From Sipunculus nudus (lineage: Eukaryota > Annelida > Sipuncula > Golfingiida > Sipunculidae): a stretch of 64,000 nt of DNA. Both the position numbers and the translations under genes were made by a program. The stretch lies in contig CM049321.1 in NCBI GenBank assembly GCA_026874595.1, positions 26,525,479 to 26,589,478 of the forward strand, read 5' to 3'. This document shows positions 38,001-53,000 of this stretch, one piece after another. The notes below the pieces were generated by a model. It did not search any database. It saw only the letters and a list, made by a program, of their open reading frames with translations, and was not told where the DNA came from. How positions within the stretch are numbered: the first letter of the stretch is position 1; every line of letters starts with the position of its first letter.

Positions 38001-41000
38001 CTTTATTACTTGAACATTTACCAAAGGTAGGTCTGTACAGTATCTTGGTCCTCTTTGAAGATAGTCTGGACCTGTAATGCAGATTCTAGAATTCACAGAG
38101 TAAAAATAAAAGTTAAAAAATGAAATTGTGGTTCACTCTTCACACTGCAGATGGCAGCAGGGTGAGGGTTTGCAATTTCTGTCTTGTACTTGTGCAGGTC
38201 CCTCCTGGTGACACAGCAGACTTCTCCTGTAAGGTGATTGGTGAACCCAAACCAGAGGTGTCTTGGTACTTCAACGGCAAACAGCTCGAGTACAAAACCC
38301 CGTATGCCATCTTTGAAGAGAATCAACTGCAGGTGCTGGAAATCCACGATGTCCAGCCGAGTGATGTTGGCACGTACACTGTGTCAGCCAAGAACAACCT
38401 TGGGGAGGTCTCGTGCTCAGCTGATCTTGGGTTCCCTGGTAAATATATAAATATTGATAGAATTGTAAAAAATAAAATAGAATTTCCTGGATGATGATGA
38501 AGTTATCAGCTTTTACTGCTTATAGGTAAATAATGAAACAAGACAAAACATTGTTTCATTCTAGATTAATTAGAATAATTATTAATTTTACAAAAGACAG
38601 TCATTTTAAAATGTTGGAAATAATTATGAAGGCATATAATAACATTAATAACATATGGCAATAATTCCATGTGCTTTCAGTTGCTTCTAGATAATAATTA
38701 AATAATAATTATCCACTAATGAATTTCCCTCCCTATTCTACTACGGTAGCTAACATTTACTTGTCAAGTATGAAAGCTTAAAAGGTAGCATTAACTTCTG
38801 TGTGTAATTATGAATCTGAACTGGTGTATTACACATTGTAATGTTTAATCTTTCTGTCAAAAAATGTTTAAACACAAATTTAAGCAAGCTTTCATTAGTA
38901 TGGAATAGTTATCAGTAGTTGAAGTGTTGATATCAAAGTTCCCTGCTTGCCAGTTTGCTAGTGATTCTATGCCTTTCTTTATTTTCTTGCTTATACTTTG
39001 ATTTACTCTTTAGTTAGTGGCTGTAGCTTCAGTTATAGTAGTAAATAGTATTCTCTAAGACTGTTGTTAGACAATATAGCCGTGAGAACCTCAGAACCAA
39101 ATTATATTCATCAGTCTTCACAATGTATAATAGATTTTTCAAACCTTAAAGTTCTGCTACACAGAAAAGATCCTATTCAACAACATCTGTTTTTTTATAA
39201 AACAGAGGAATCTAAGACTTGGTTTCCATAATTCCAAAGTAATATATTTTTAATGCATTTATTTTAATGCATTTCATACAGAAGTAATGCAAAGTGAAAG
39301 AAATAAAATTTGCCATTCAAGCTCCTCAGTCTTTCATTGAGCTTGACCAGCAACATTGCAGTAGATATTTTTGTCATAGTTTATAATATTATTACCAGAG
39401 GATGATCATTTCAAGAAAGGTTACAAGAATCATCGTTCTTTATCACAGTTTTGAACAGTATGATAGATTTGGTTCCAATTAATTGAACCTTAGGGTTTTT
39501 CATTACAAATTAGTCAATATTAAATGATAAAAATTGTTAACTGTGTATGTTTTCTAACCATCTCTCTTTTGTGTTTATTTTGTGTTGCATGTATTGGGCA
39601 TGTATGTTTTGTTTTGTTTCTGGAATGACAGACTCAGAAAATTATGAACCACCTCGGTTTTTGGTCAGTCTGGAAACATTTGAAGCTTCTGTTGGGGACT
39701 TAGTACAATTCCACTGCCATGCGACTGGTGTCCCTGAACCTAACATTATCTGGTATAAGGCTGGCAGTCAGATTCGGCCCTCAGAACGCTTTACGATAGA
39801 ACATGGTGACGGGAGCGGAGAAAGTACATTGATAGTGGTAGATGTAGTAGCGGAGTCGGCGGGTCGCTTCACTGCTGAGGCTGTCAATGCATGTGGGCAG
39901 GCTTACTCCGAGGCTGATCTCTATGTCCCGATGGGTCAGTATGGGTAACAGAGACTCTGCACACCTATCCATGTCTTGTCTCCAAACATTCCACCTGTAG
40001 GTCAAGTAATTGATTTCCTGATTATACAATGATATAGATTATATTTAAGGTTTTTTTTTTAATTATTTGAATATATTTGAAATATTCAAATTGATTAATA
40101 TTGAAAAAAATTGGTTAATAATTTCAGTTCATTTATATCTGAAAATATTATGTGATACATTGTGGTTTGTAGATTACATCTTACTTTGAAAGATCATAGA
40201 GCTTCTGAATTAAAACAGTTATATATTGAGGTGATTGCCAGACAAACTGCATATAAATTGCAGAAACAGGGTCAAATTTTACTTTGAAAGACAAAGAATT
40301 TCTTATGTTTTCGATTATATTTTGAGATAATGGCTAATTTTGAGATAAAATTCCATTAAAGATCTATATTCTGGAACTTTAACAGTATATTTTACTAGAC
40401 ATGGATGGGTGTCTATATAGAAGTGGGGGGAGAGATATAGCCATGAGCCATATTTGCTTCTTTATGTGATTGTTAACATAATGGACATAAGCCAAGTCAT
40501 AAATCATTAAATAATTACATTAAAGTTTAAAGACATTCAGTGTTCATCATATGAAGGCAGCATATAGCTCATGGTTAACTTGTCCCTTCACATCAGTGTA
40601 ATAGTGCTTCATGGTGGAAGGCATTTACATACAACTGTCCGACATTTAATGAAAAAAGATATATGAAATAAATAGTCCAAAATACCCATGAATCAAAGCA
40701 TGCAGAGTAAAGTGATTCTTTCAGTACTTTTGGCATGCTATTTTGTTTTTGGTTATTTTCATTTTAGATTTGACTTCTTTAAGTGATAACATGTTTAAGT
40801 AATAACTAAATGCCCTCTGTATTTATGGCAAATAAATATCTTTCAGATTTCCAGGTTTTCTTGTACAGTTTATTTAGAATTAAATAAATCAAAAGTTGCC
40901 AACTGAAAAATACCCGAATCATTAAAAGTATTGTATCCTGTTTCTGTTATTACTATCCAGCGTATGTTTTGGAAAATTTGGCTCTTCCTTATCTTAAATC

Positions 41001-44000
41001 CAGAGATCATAGTCTTCATATAACTGAAATTGTAATAGAAAATGATGTGCAACTTATATTTGTATAATTTCATAATGATAATGAAGGTGTTGATCAAGCA
41101 AGGTAGAAAATATACCCAGTCTGGTGCATGAATTCTGCAAAGTTTGCTATGTTTTGCTTGTTTTATATCTTTTATGTTTGCTTTGAACCTTTCATCCCTA
41201 ATTAAGCATCATCTGATCTTGTATGTGTTGTTTACCTGTACTGAGACTGATGTATCACGATGATGCTACAGGTAAGCCAGAGGATGAGGAACAGCTAGCT
41301 CAGTCTCCAATGCTGCTGAAACATGCAGAGGAGTCCAAACCTCCAGAGTTCATCCAGGTCTACCCAGATACTGTAAGTAGGAGTGGTCTCATCTGTCAGT
41401 CAAGTTGGTGTAATTAGCCAATCAGATTACAGAATTATGTAAAACTGGACAATCAGAATAAAGGATTTATTTCTAAGTTACAATGTTTTACATATACTGA
41501 ATAAATTAAATTAAGAATATTTTTTTTAAATGTCAGAACACAGAATATTGCTGGATACTACTGGAAATCACAGATTTTGTCCAGGGTGACATAAATTCTC
41601 TTAATATGGGCAATTTCCAAAGCCTGTTTGTTGCTAAAAAATTATATTTGATATTGATTTCAGGTAGGCATTTGTGACATAGCTTACAGGTTCAAATTCC
41701 ACCTAATTTAAATAGCATATTCAAGTGTTTGTTTGCTTACAGACTGTTCAGCAGAAAAGCACCCTGACCCTTAAAGCCAAGGTCACAGGTGTACCTCGCC
41801 CCGATGTCACTTGGTTCAGGTAAGTTACTATAAAGATTCATGGCTCGATCCATTGTATATGTATAACTTAAAGGTAAGATGGCATACTGCAAAATATAGA
41901 CCATGTTGTCAGGTATGGTGAACGGTATTTGACTTATATTTCATCAACATGATATTTTATCTGAATATTCATTTATTTATATCTTTCCCTATTTTTAAAC
42001 AAAAGCAAATCAGAACAGTATACCCAGTGATATTTTTCATGGTTAACGTTTTTCAGTACAGCACTGAGGCTTTATAAAAGACTATCAGTCGATTTTAATA
42101 CTTCAGACATATTTGGACAAAAAATGGATTTATATTTTTCCTTGAGACTGTACTAAGAGAGTTTCAAGGGATGTTTGGTAAAGTTCCTTCTTAATGAATG
42201 AATGAAACATTCACTCTGGTGTATGTGTACAAATGTATGTTAACACTTTGGTGTATGCTATAGGGGTAAGAAAGAGCTGGTGCCAACACCCAAGGTCAAA
42301 ATGACACACGAGGATGATGAGTGTACTCTAGTCGTAACCAACGTTACACCCACACACGCTGGTACATACAAGTGTGTCGCTAAGAACACCGCCGGCGAGG
42401 CCACGCACAAAGCCAAGATCACTGTCACTGGTAAGTAACAAGTCACAGTAGGGAGTGACTGTGGTATCATTCTTGCTGTTTGCCAATATCAGATACTGTC
42501 TACTGGTAGCATTAATCTACAAATGTAAAAGGTATCCTGACTATAAATACCAAGTTATCACAGACATTGGAGTCCTGTCAAAGTTATCCTGACCAACAAA
42601 GTCCTCTCAAAGTTATCCTGACCAACAAAATCATCTCAAAGTTATCCTGACCAAGAAAGTCCTCTCAAAGTTATCCTGACCAAGAAAGTCCTCTCAAAGT
42701 TATCCTGACAAACCAAGTCCTCTCAAAGTTATCCTGACAAACAAAGTCCTCCCAAAGTGATCCTGACCAACAAAGTCCTCTCAAAGTTATCCTGACCAAC
42801 AAAGTCCTGTCAAAGTTATCCTGACAAAGTCTTGTCAAAGTTATCCTGACCAACAGAGTCCTGTCAAAGTTATCCTGATCAACAAAGTTCTCTCAAAGTT
42901 ATCCGGGCAAACAAAGTCTTCTCAAAGTTATTCTGACCAACAAAGTCCTCTCATAGTTATCCTGACCAACAAAGTCCTCTTAAAGTTATCCTGACCAACA
43001 AAGTTCCCTCAAAGTTATCCTGATCAATAACATGCTAAGTTATCCTGTTCTGTTAAATTCTATATTACCGATGTATACATCATACAGTGCTAAATAAAGA
43101 AAGATTTCCAAGTTGACAGATTACAAGCATTTTATACACTAGGTTTGATTTTATTTTCCAGACTTATTGAAATGTTAATCCTTTCCTGTTTTAGATGAAG
43201 AACAAAAATATAATTTTAGAAGCAGTTGTAATTTTGATTAAATACTTCATTCTAATATCTGGTAAGTTAAGAAAAACTGAATGTCTGTGAACATACTGAT
43301 TGCACATTAAACTAGCTTGTGGCACAGATATACCAAATAGAGTAGCACATTGTGTCAGTAGCCTTAGCTCAGAATTGAAATTGAAAAAAAAATGACCAAG
43401 TTGGCAGTATCTGAGACGGCATTTGCAAGTTCCTGAAACTGGTACCAGGGGAAGCATGCTACTTTATACCTAGTAGTATTTTTCACTACATGAGCTTCAC
43501 ATTAATATCTATTACCAGTGAATGCTACCTGCATGAGAGGCATGTCTACTTAAGTCTTGGCCATTTCACATAACTGTCCAAAAAGACCATGACACAGAAA
43601 GCTTATACATTTGTCAGCTGCACTTTTAACACAGCATGCATGATATTACTGGGGACAAAAAGCACAATAAATTCAGAATTATTAATATTTTCCTTTGATA
43701 GTCCTTGATGGGATTTTTCAGACTGAATATTAAAATTTCTTAATGTATTTAATAAATATTTCTATATGTGACTGCTGAGTATGTAACATATGTAACTGAA
43801 GAACAAATCATCAGATTTAAATCCTTGGATCATTTTTCTGAGAGGAAAAATTCTACAAATATCTTTGTCATTTGGGTTATTGGATGGTCCTTTTTGTTTA
43901 AATACTTATGAAAATGATGATATTAAAAAAAATATAATGAGAAAAAGGTGTATTGATTTAATTGTAACTATTAGATTGTGAAATTTATTAGCTAAAGGTA

Positions 44001-47000
44001 GATTAGTAAGAGGATCCATGTTGGTTGCATCTTGTTATGTTTTGTTAGCACTCAGCACTAAAATACAATTAGAGCAGCAATTCTGTCTGCATTGCAATTG
44101 ATCAATCAGATAGAATAGCAGTTGTTCTAGAATATAAGCATTTGAGTATTTTGGATGGCACTTAAGCACAGTCATTAACTGTAAATATCCATAAATAGAT
44201 TGTGTATTCATACTGACAGTTATTAATTTTTTTCATGCGCACTAAAATGCAAGTTATGTTAATTTTACTCATGTTAAATTTAATCTTGCATACTTTATTA
44301 ATCTTCATGTTTCATGTTACTCATTCTTTGCATGACTTTTGAAAACTGATTAAATAATTTGCACGACTTTCATGAAAATTCATATTTCTAGAGAGAGTTA
44401 TGTTTGAAATCTCTTGGTCTTTGCAGATGGCGATTGGACAAATTAAACTATCTGTATATAACAAAGAGTAATGACCTCATCTGAATGCACAATACAAATC
44501 TAGCATAATATGATTGTAAGAATGATACTTCTATATCTATGTATATCTTCTGATTATAATCATATGATTAACCTCCACGCTATTTTCTCTTATGAATGGA
44601 GAATACTTTTGTAACCTCCACTCAGAGCTTCATGTAGGATTATTTCCTGATTAGCATATCCTAGCTATGATACCTGTGTGTATACTATAGTGTGATCTAT
44701 GCATTTGTACCACCTGTCTACTTCTTGCTTATTTCTATTCTTGTAAACTTAAGCATTGATGATGCTAGAAATCTATATAATGAGTGATCCCTCTATTATT
44801 CTGATGTCGTCTGCTCTTGTGCACAGAACAACCTGTCTCCCCTAAAGAAACCCCACAGCCAGAAGACATCGGTAAGTGTTCCCACAAAATGTCACTGCTT
44901 TTCAACAGCATCAAGTTTCATTCAGTTACATCACAGTAAAACCTGCTTCACATACTTGTTATAATATATAGTTATATAGCATATACAAGAACCAGTTAAA
45001 CTCACTAATAAAACAAAGATTAAATGTTTTAAATATGGCAATTGGATAAACCTAACTTCATATTTAAAAGCTTTTGTTCTTGGTATTCCAAAAATCTTTA
45101 AATTTTAGTGCATTTAACTTGTTCTCAGGAATTATAGAGACACCAATTACATATTTTTTTTAAACATTTAAACACACAGGAAAATTTAATGTAAAGAGAG
45201 CAGTTCTTTGTTAAGAAAATTTACCATTTAGATTAATTGCTAACTCAGAACATTTTCAAGGGATTGACACTCTGTCATGAGTTAGTACAAGATTTCTTTA
45301 TATTTGTTTATTACAGCACATAATGCCACTTGTTTACACTGATGTATATAAATAAGGAAATTTATACAAAATAATGTACAAGTTGACTTTCTACTGTTTT
45401 ACTGTTGACTGTGATGTACACATGAATGAAACTTTATTAATGTTTGTAAAACCTAATATTTGTAGTACCAGTATATGTATAGTAATGAATCAGTTGTACA
45501 TAAATCAGCATCTCATATAGGACTATGTAACCTTCTCTCTCCAAACAATAGTACTTCCTTTGTTATTATTTATGTATAATGTATTTAAAATAGTTGAATA
45601 ATAAAAATTACCCATTGCATTTGCCAAAGTTATACATTAATAGCTTAAATTATACGACGAATATAGAACTATGCTGCAGATTTGACTGACAGTTTTTATC
45701 TATTAAATGTAACAATAAGCATGGAAATTGATACTTACGTGCATAAGTACATATTTAACTCTCTGTCCTTTATCATAAAGATGACCAAATAATTTCCTTT
45801 TATATGGTAGAATGAGTCGATTATTTTGCTGATCCTAAAAGCAACATTCAAAATAACTGTAAGATACTCCTGTTAGATATAAATACTTACTGCTGTTTGT
45901 GGCTCAACAGAGAAAATGACACCACCACAATTCACTCGACCTCTGAGTGACAGGGAGACCAGGGAAACTCGACCAATCAGATTTGATTGTGGGGTCCTTG
46001 GCAAACCTGAGCCTGAGGTCCAATGGTAAGTCACATTTGGAATTAGGAGGAGAAATTATTATAAGTATAAGCTAAGAACAGGCGGATGAAATGTTCCCAC
46101 ATTTGAGAAGCTATACTTTAGTTGGCTATACTGTTGTTGGCTTTATATTTGTGATTTCACTTTTTCATAGTCTCACAAATGTTCCATTTTCCTGGTCTAA
46201 CCTTAAATTAATTTACACAGAGCATGTCTATAATTATATGAATTATTTATATAAAATAATAAGTGCACAAAATCATGTATGATTGGAAGGGACCCAAATG
46301 AACATCAAATTAGTGGAAATTACTCTACATTATTGGAAGATAATTTGAAAGATTTGACATTTATAATAAAAGTTGTTTTCCTTTTGACTTGGTTTTGGCG
46401 ATGGGGCCTCTTATTCACAAAGATTTTATTTTTGTGATAATTTCTGTTTTGCAAACATTATGAATTTGAAACCCTCAAGAATAAAAAAGCAGTCACAGTA
46501 TCTTGGTCATGATTTCAAGTGCAAAGAGTACATGGCTGTTAGTGATGATAATAGTGATGATGATGATGATAATGTTAGAGGATGGATTAAAACATCAGAT
46601 TATTACCAAAAAATGGAGTATGAGAAACCACTGATTCATGCCATTATGTCTTCCCTGCCATTGGAGGAGACATATAGTGTTTGGTCTGTCATGTCGGCGT
46701 ACGTGTCGTTTCTTGTGAACATCATAACTTTGAACCACTCAATATTTTTTAATGAAATTTGATATTTCATTTGTTTCTACCAACACCTCAGTCGATTTTG
46801 AAAACCTTGACCTTGACATTCCTCTTTAATGTCAAATCTGTGGAAAGTAGTGCATATTACTTATACATATTTAGGGACAGGGAGTGGAGGGGAGTCATAT
46901 CTTTTTTTTGCAGTCACAAAAATAAGCTCATTCCTGTGTATTTTCCAGTACCTTAAGCTCGTATGATGAAGTTACTGCTCTCATTGATAGAAATGATGTT

Positions 47001-50000
47001 TTAATCTTCAGGTTTAAGGACGAGATGCCTCTGGAGTACAGCGAGAGGATACGTCTCGAGGTCAAACCGACCCGTACAGACACCAGCTATACTCTGTTCA
47101 TTGATAACTGTACCCCAGACGATACAGGAGTGTACAAGGCTGTGGCCACCAACCCGGCAGGAGAGGTGTTCCAGACGGCAGAACTCTACGTGGAAAGTAA
47201 GCGCCAAATTCACACACATGGACATCCATATGATTATCAACAAGTCACCATTCACGTACATATGACATTTGTAACTTTACACTTATGATGACACATATAT
47301 GAAGATATTACATGTTTAAAACCAAATTTAAATAATCTGGGTATTCGGGAGAATATAAGCATCATACTGGGTCTAAACACCAAAAAGTTACATTGCAAAT
47401 GTTACTGAAAAGTTATTGAAAAGACTTTTAATTAATAACTGTTCTGTTACTTTTTAGCCCTCAGCCCTTAGGCTGATGGGCTATTGTCGTCACCCAAGCT
47501 GTCTGTCAGTCCGGCCGTCCGTCCGTCCATCCGGCGTCCGTTAACTTTTACCTTGTGAGCGGGATATCTGGAAAGGGATTCACCGTCAGAATTTTATTTC
47601 CTCGGTAAAGGTGTATATCGACAAAATCTTGGTCAAGTTCGAAGATGGGTGACCTTGACCTATTTTTCTACATTTTAGAGCTGATTATAGAAAAACACTC
47701 AGATGCTTATTACTCAGGAACCATTTGGTGGATTTTCACAAAACTTACTATTATTATTGGGATTTATAGTCTGTACCTGCTACACAAGTTTGGTGGCGCC
47801 ACCTACAATTTCTGATTTTTAATGAATTTTTATCGGATTTTTCAACTTTGGGCTTGTGAGCGGGATATCTCAAAAAGGATTCAACGTAGGAATTTTATTT
47901 TTCGGTGAAGATGTATATTGACAAAATCTCGGTCAAGTTTGAAGATGGGTGACCTTGACCTATTTTTCTACGTTTTAGAGCTGATTGTAGAAAAAACATT
48001 TAGAAGCTTATTTCTCAGGAACCATTGGGTGGATTTTCACAATACGAACTATGATCATAGGGACTGATGGTCTGTAACTGCTGCACAAGTTTGGGGGTGC
48101 CACCTACAATTTCTGATTTTTAATGAGTTTTTCTTGGATTTTTCAACTTTGGCCTTGTGATTGGGATATCTCTAAAAGGATTCACAATAGGAATTTTATT
48201 TCTTTGGTGAAGATGTATATCAACAAAATCTCGGTCAAGTTCGAAGATGGGTGACCTTGACCTACTTTTCAAGGTCACAGAGCTTATAATAGAATAAAAC
48301 TTAGAAGCTTATTTTTCAGGAAGCAGTTGGTGGATTGTTATGAATCATGGTACATACCTCTCCATTTTAAATTTATAACTGTGACATGTACAGATATACA
48401 TCCATGTCAGAACAGATATTTAGTACTTGTTACTGTTACCACCTTTAAACCTGTTCTTTTGGCTGAGGGCTTTTGTCAGCTTCTGCTGATATGCTAGTTG
48501 TTTTTTAAATTTAGCTAGACCACATCATACTTTATAGATATTTATCCAGGGTTTTTGTGACCCCAAAATCTATGGTGGCCAAACAGACTTTTCCCTGCAA
48601 AAGTCATTAAACTTCCAAAAGAGAGAGAGAGAGTTTGGTAATCTCCTGTATATAAACATCAAGCATTCCATCCTCCCTCACATAAAATGGATGCACTTTT
48701 CTCTTGCAGAAACCCTGACATTAAAAGATAGATACACATGCATAAATAACTTTTCAATAAAAAGCATTTATTCTTAAGGATAAAGAACACCTGTAGAAAT
48801 GGGAGGCTCTTGCCTTGCTTTCCGTAAAAATGCTACTGTTATTGCATCCCAGAAGGATGTTTTGCTAAGTGAAATATTGATATTTTATATTGTTTCATGT
48901 CTTCTTTGCAGTTAAACGGGAGATGCCCAAGTTCCTGAAGAAACCTGCCAATGTTGAGGTGATGGAACATGATGAAGCGCGTTTTGAGACAACAGTCATC
49001 GGTAAACCAGAACCAGATGTGGAATGGTTAGTTTTCACATTGATTAACAAACCATGAAAGTATGGGATATATCAGGCGGATTAGTAGTATGGTTTATTCA
49101 GCTGTTGTGCCAATGAATTCTGATCATAACTTGATCTTAATGTCAACCTTTAGTCCAGAGATAAACAGATTGTAAAATTTTTCAAATGGTCAGTATGGAC
49201 ATATAATGTCCAATGGTAAAATCATAAATAGTTAATTCCTGTCATAGACATTTTATACAGCTCATAGGTCTTTCTTAAATGCATGTTATAGTGTAGATCT
49301 CCTTCTCATGACAACATTTTTTTTTATCGGGCGAAAACCACTTAATTTGCCTGTCATTCTGATCAAGAAAATGACTGACTGTAATGCAGGTTCAAGGGAG
49401 ACGACAAACTGATGCCATCAGATAAAATCATTTATGAAAAAGAAGAAAAGGACCATGCCCTTGTCATCAAGGACGTCAAGGCGGATGAAGCTGGCATGTA
49501 CTCCGTCAAGGCCACTAACGAGCTTGGTGACATGAGTGCGAGCGCCAGACTCAAAGTCATTCGTGAGTACCACATATAATTATCTCTGTACATCCTTTTT
49601 ACATCATAAATCCTATACTCATAAGAGAGCAGTAAAGCATTTGCATGTAAGCAGTCTTCATCAATGAGGTTGTGATATCCATATTTATATATTACAGTAT
49701 TTTTCATAGTTATCATGTATTGCATAGCTACCTATATTTAAGAATGTTATGATAGCTATGGTTTGTCAGTGGATATATGCTGAGCTTGATCTTTCTCAAA
49801 CATTGCCTTCTGATTGCAAATGTACTTGCTTCCTGTTTCTGTTGTGCAGTGTATATGTCTTTATTAAAAAAATATGTAAGCATTTTTCAATTTTTTCAAT
49901 TAACAAATTTTCATAAACATAACACTTTAAGCCAGATCTTTATTTTTATATTCAGTTTAATAAGTACAGTATTTATTCTAATTTGGCGACCACTTAAAAA

Positions 50001-53000
50001 TAATTAATTTTCTCAGAGGTCGAGATAATGGAGGATATTTGAAAGTTATCTTCATGCAGAATTTGCGGTGGTCGAGATATTAGAGGCATACGGTTTGATA
50101 ACCTTTCGTAGAGACGCAGAGCCGCTCTGACACTCGAGCGGTCATATGAATTGAGTGATAATTTGGTCGTATATAAGTTTGTTTTGTTAGCTTAACAGTA
50201 TTTTCTACAAACGGGCTTCCAACTGTCACATGAATTATACGCAGTCCGCAAATGATAAATCAAACTGAGCTCAATCACTTTACAAAATGATCACTACTTT
50301 GCGTATAGGTACGATCACTTGACATAGACGGCAACTCATGTAACCACCAGTTGTTTCAAGTTAACCTGCCAGGCGGCGATATCGGTGGGCCAAAAAGGGA
50401 CAAGCAGCTGCATCAAGTTGGAAGAAGTCTTTATTAAAAATAAATGCCTATTATCAGATAACTTTTATTTGCATAATACGTAATAAATATAGGAAAGTAA
50501 AGGCGCGTTAAAATATATACGACCGGAAATGGTCCTAGCTCGCGTGCCCTCGATCGGGCCCCGTTTGGTATGCGCGGTCACCCATCCAAAAACTAACCAG
50601 GTTTGTTTAAACTTAACTAATATGATAGTTCCACCTGTATCACAGTTATTCCACCACGCGTGCTTTGCAGTATTTTGTAAATATTATTGCTGAAGATCCC
50701 ACGTGAATTGCACACGAGGCACGTGCGTACCAGGAATGGTACACGAGTTTGCTTCGTCACGGACACCCATTTGGTTCTTGAACGCTTTATCATGTTTATA
50801 TATTATGAAAAACGCATCTTTGTATCTTCATAAATTTTATTGGAAGCAAGTTTGATGTGGATGCCAAGTGTAATAAGAATCTAGTCAGATACAAACTGCG
50901 GTGCCCGTGAGAGACGGGGGCATTTCACCTTAACATCGTCGACAGAAAACATCGTCGGCAGTCGAGAAATTAGAGTCATTTTGGAAATTATGCTTTCAAA
51001 ATATTTTTGGGGTCGAGAAATAAGAGGGATCGTCAAACTGGAATAAATACGGCACTCCTTCATGGTTTCTAATGTATGATTATTCTTAATTGTTATCGAT
51101 CTTTATTGATTTAATCTTGTATTTGTTATACATTACAGCGGTGAAGCCACCGAAGGTGGTAAAACCACTGGATGATACCATTGCACCAGAGCAGGGACCT
51201 GCCAAGATGTCCACCAAAATCACAGGTTTCCCAGTACCAACAGTCAAATGGTGGGTTTTTGTCCTGCAAGTTTTAACAAACCCTACTGTTGTGTGGTAAT
51301 TTTGTTTAATGGAGAATAGTAAGTTTCCTTCTGTAGGTGAAAGATGATTTAGACTAAATAGTTTTCATCTGAACTGGAATTAAATAAACATATTGGGATA
51401 CGTTCATGTTTGTTAAGGCAGGAAGTAGTCTTCAAAAATTATTTAGTTGTTAATAAGGCAAAAGAGTTGTAAATGATCCATAGCTACATGCAAATCTGCA
51501 TAAAAATTTATTGGGGTCCCCTTTCAAGAAAGTTTCAAAATATTGCAAACAGACGGACAAACAACAGTGAAAACATAACCTCCTTTTCAGAGATCATTAA
51601 ATGCACTCCATATCAGACATAATTTTATACTTCAGAAGTATAATTAACTAATCTTTTGGATTGTGATTTCAGTCAGACATGGAGCATTTCTGTAGTTTTT
51701 TTGTTGAACATTTCTTCTGTGATATCCTTAGATCGTATTTTGATTCACGATGTCCCATATCTTCAAGTATAATACTAATGACTCAGTGGTTGTTAAACCA
51801 TGATCCTCTTTGATCATGCAGTTGACTGTTAGATATAAGGTTGCTCTTTATTTATATTAAATAAAAAACTTTACACATGTTTGAAAGTATTTCTACTTTT
51901 CCACTATTTTATTTCAGGTTCCTGAATGACCAAGAGCTGACAGAAGGGGAGTTTGTTCAAATTGAGTTCACCCCCAAAGATAACATTTACACTCTGACCC
52001 TGACTGGTGACCTCACAGACAAAGCAGGTCAGGTCAAGGCCGTTGCTGAGAACAAGGGTGGGCAGGCCACCACAGAAGCCACCCTTACCATTAAGGGTCG
52101 TGCTCCCATGTTCTCTGCCAAACCCATCAAGTGCACTGTCCTGGAAGGTAAGAAAGTGTAACTTTAATCATTATTGTTCTAAAAGAAACATTAAATCTGT
52201 GCACTGCAAGAATAAGGGGAAATGATAAAACAACATACAACACCAAAATTTTACAAAAGTAGGTATATCATTTGTAAAACGTATTATAGTCCGTTTACTC
52301 TGTACATAACAGTATTTTAAAAAAAACTTGCATATTATCTGGTCCTGTGTGATTCATGTAGCTTTTGATAGATGCTGCTTTGAAATATAATGTCAAATTT
52401 CTCAGGATTTAAGTGAATTATGGGAAATGACCCAACTTGGGACACACTGGAATAAATAATGCAATTAAACTTGTCTGCAAGTTAATCTGAGATGTAGGTA
52501 AAATGGGATCTCAGAATTATAATACATATATGGCAGTTATTTCTTAGACATTTGTTAATTTAGTGGTATGCTGCCTTCCAGGTGATACTGCCATATTCAA
52601 ATGTGGGGTCGAAGGTGAACCAGCACCCAAGGTTGAATGGTCCAAGGGCAAATGGCGTAAACTTGAGAACAATGCCAAGACCCGTATCTACCAGGACGAG
52701 AACGGACTACACACTCTGGAGATGGACGACATAAAGAACAAGGATGCTGGTACCTACACCGTCACCATTAGCAATGAGTACGGCTCTGAAGCAGTCCCAG
52801 CAACTCTGATGGTTACAGACAAGGAGGAAGATGTGGTGGACTGGAAGGCTCAGCTGAAGAAAGCGTAAGGGATTTTCTTTTGTATTCATGAGTTTTGTAA
52901 AAATTTACTTTAACCAGATGGTAATATACTTTTTATTCAAACATACTTTTATATATAAAACTGGAGATTAGAACATAGGTATTTTGGGGTTTTTTTACAG

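Noticed and set aside
39321-39362. Short piece reading APQSFIELDQQHC, like an Ig start
   Set aside because: The acceptor lacks a pyrimidine tract and no rest of the domain follows.
42671-42853. Minus-strand repetitive ORF (RITLRGL-type)
   Set aside because: Produced by the 28-bp minisatellite; no start context or neighbours support it.
44427-44447. Strong acceptor ctcttggtctttgcag
   Set aside because: In the required phase the frame stops after six codons and no poly(A) signal is near; could only be a minor end.
46460-46762. 100-codon + strand ORF with an Asp run
   Set aside because: No splice borders, no domain, lies within the intron splitting Ig domain 11; at most an old mobile-element scrap.
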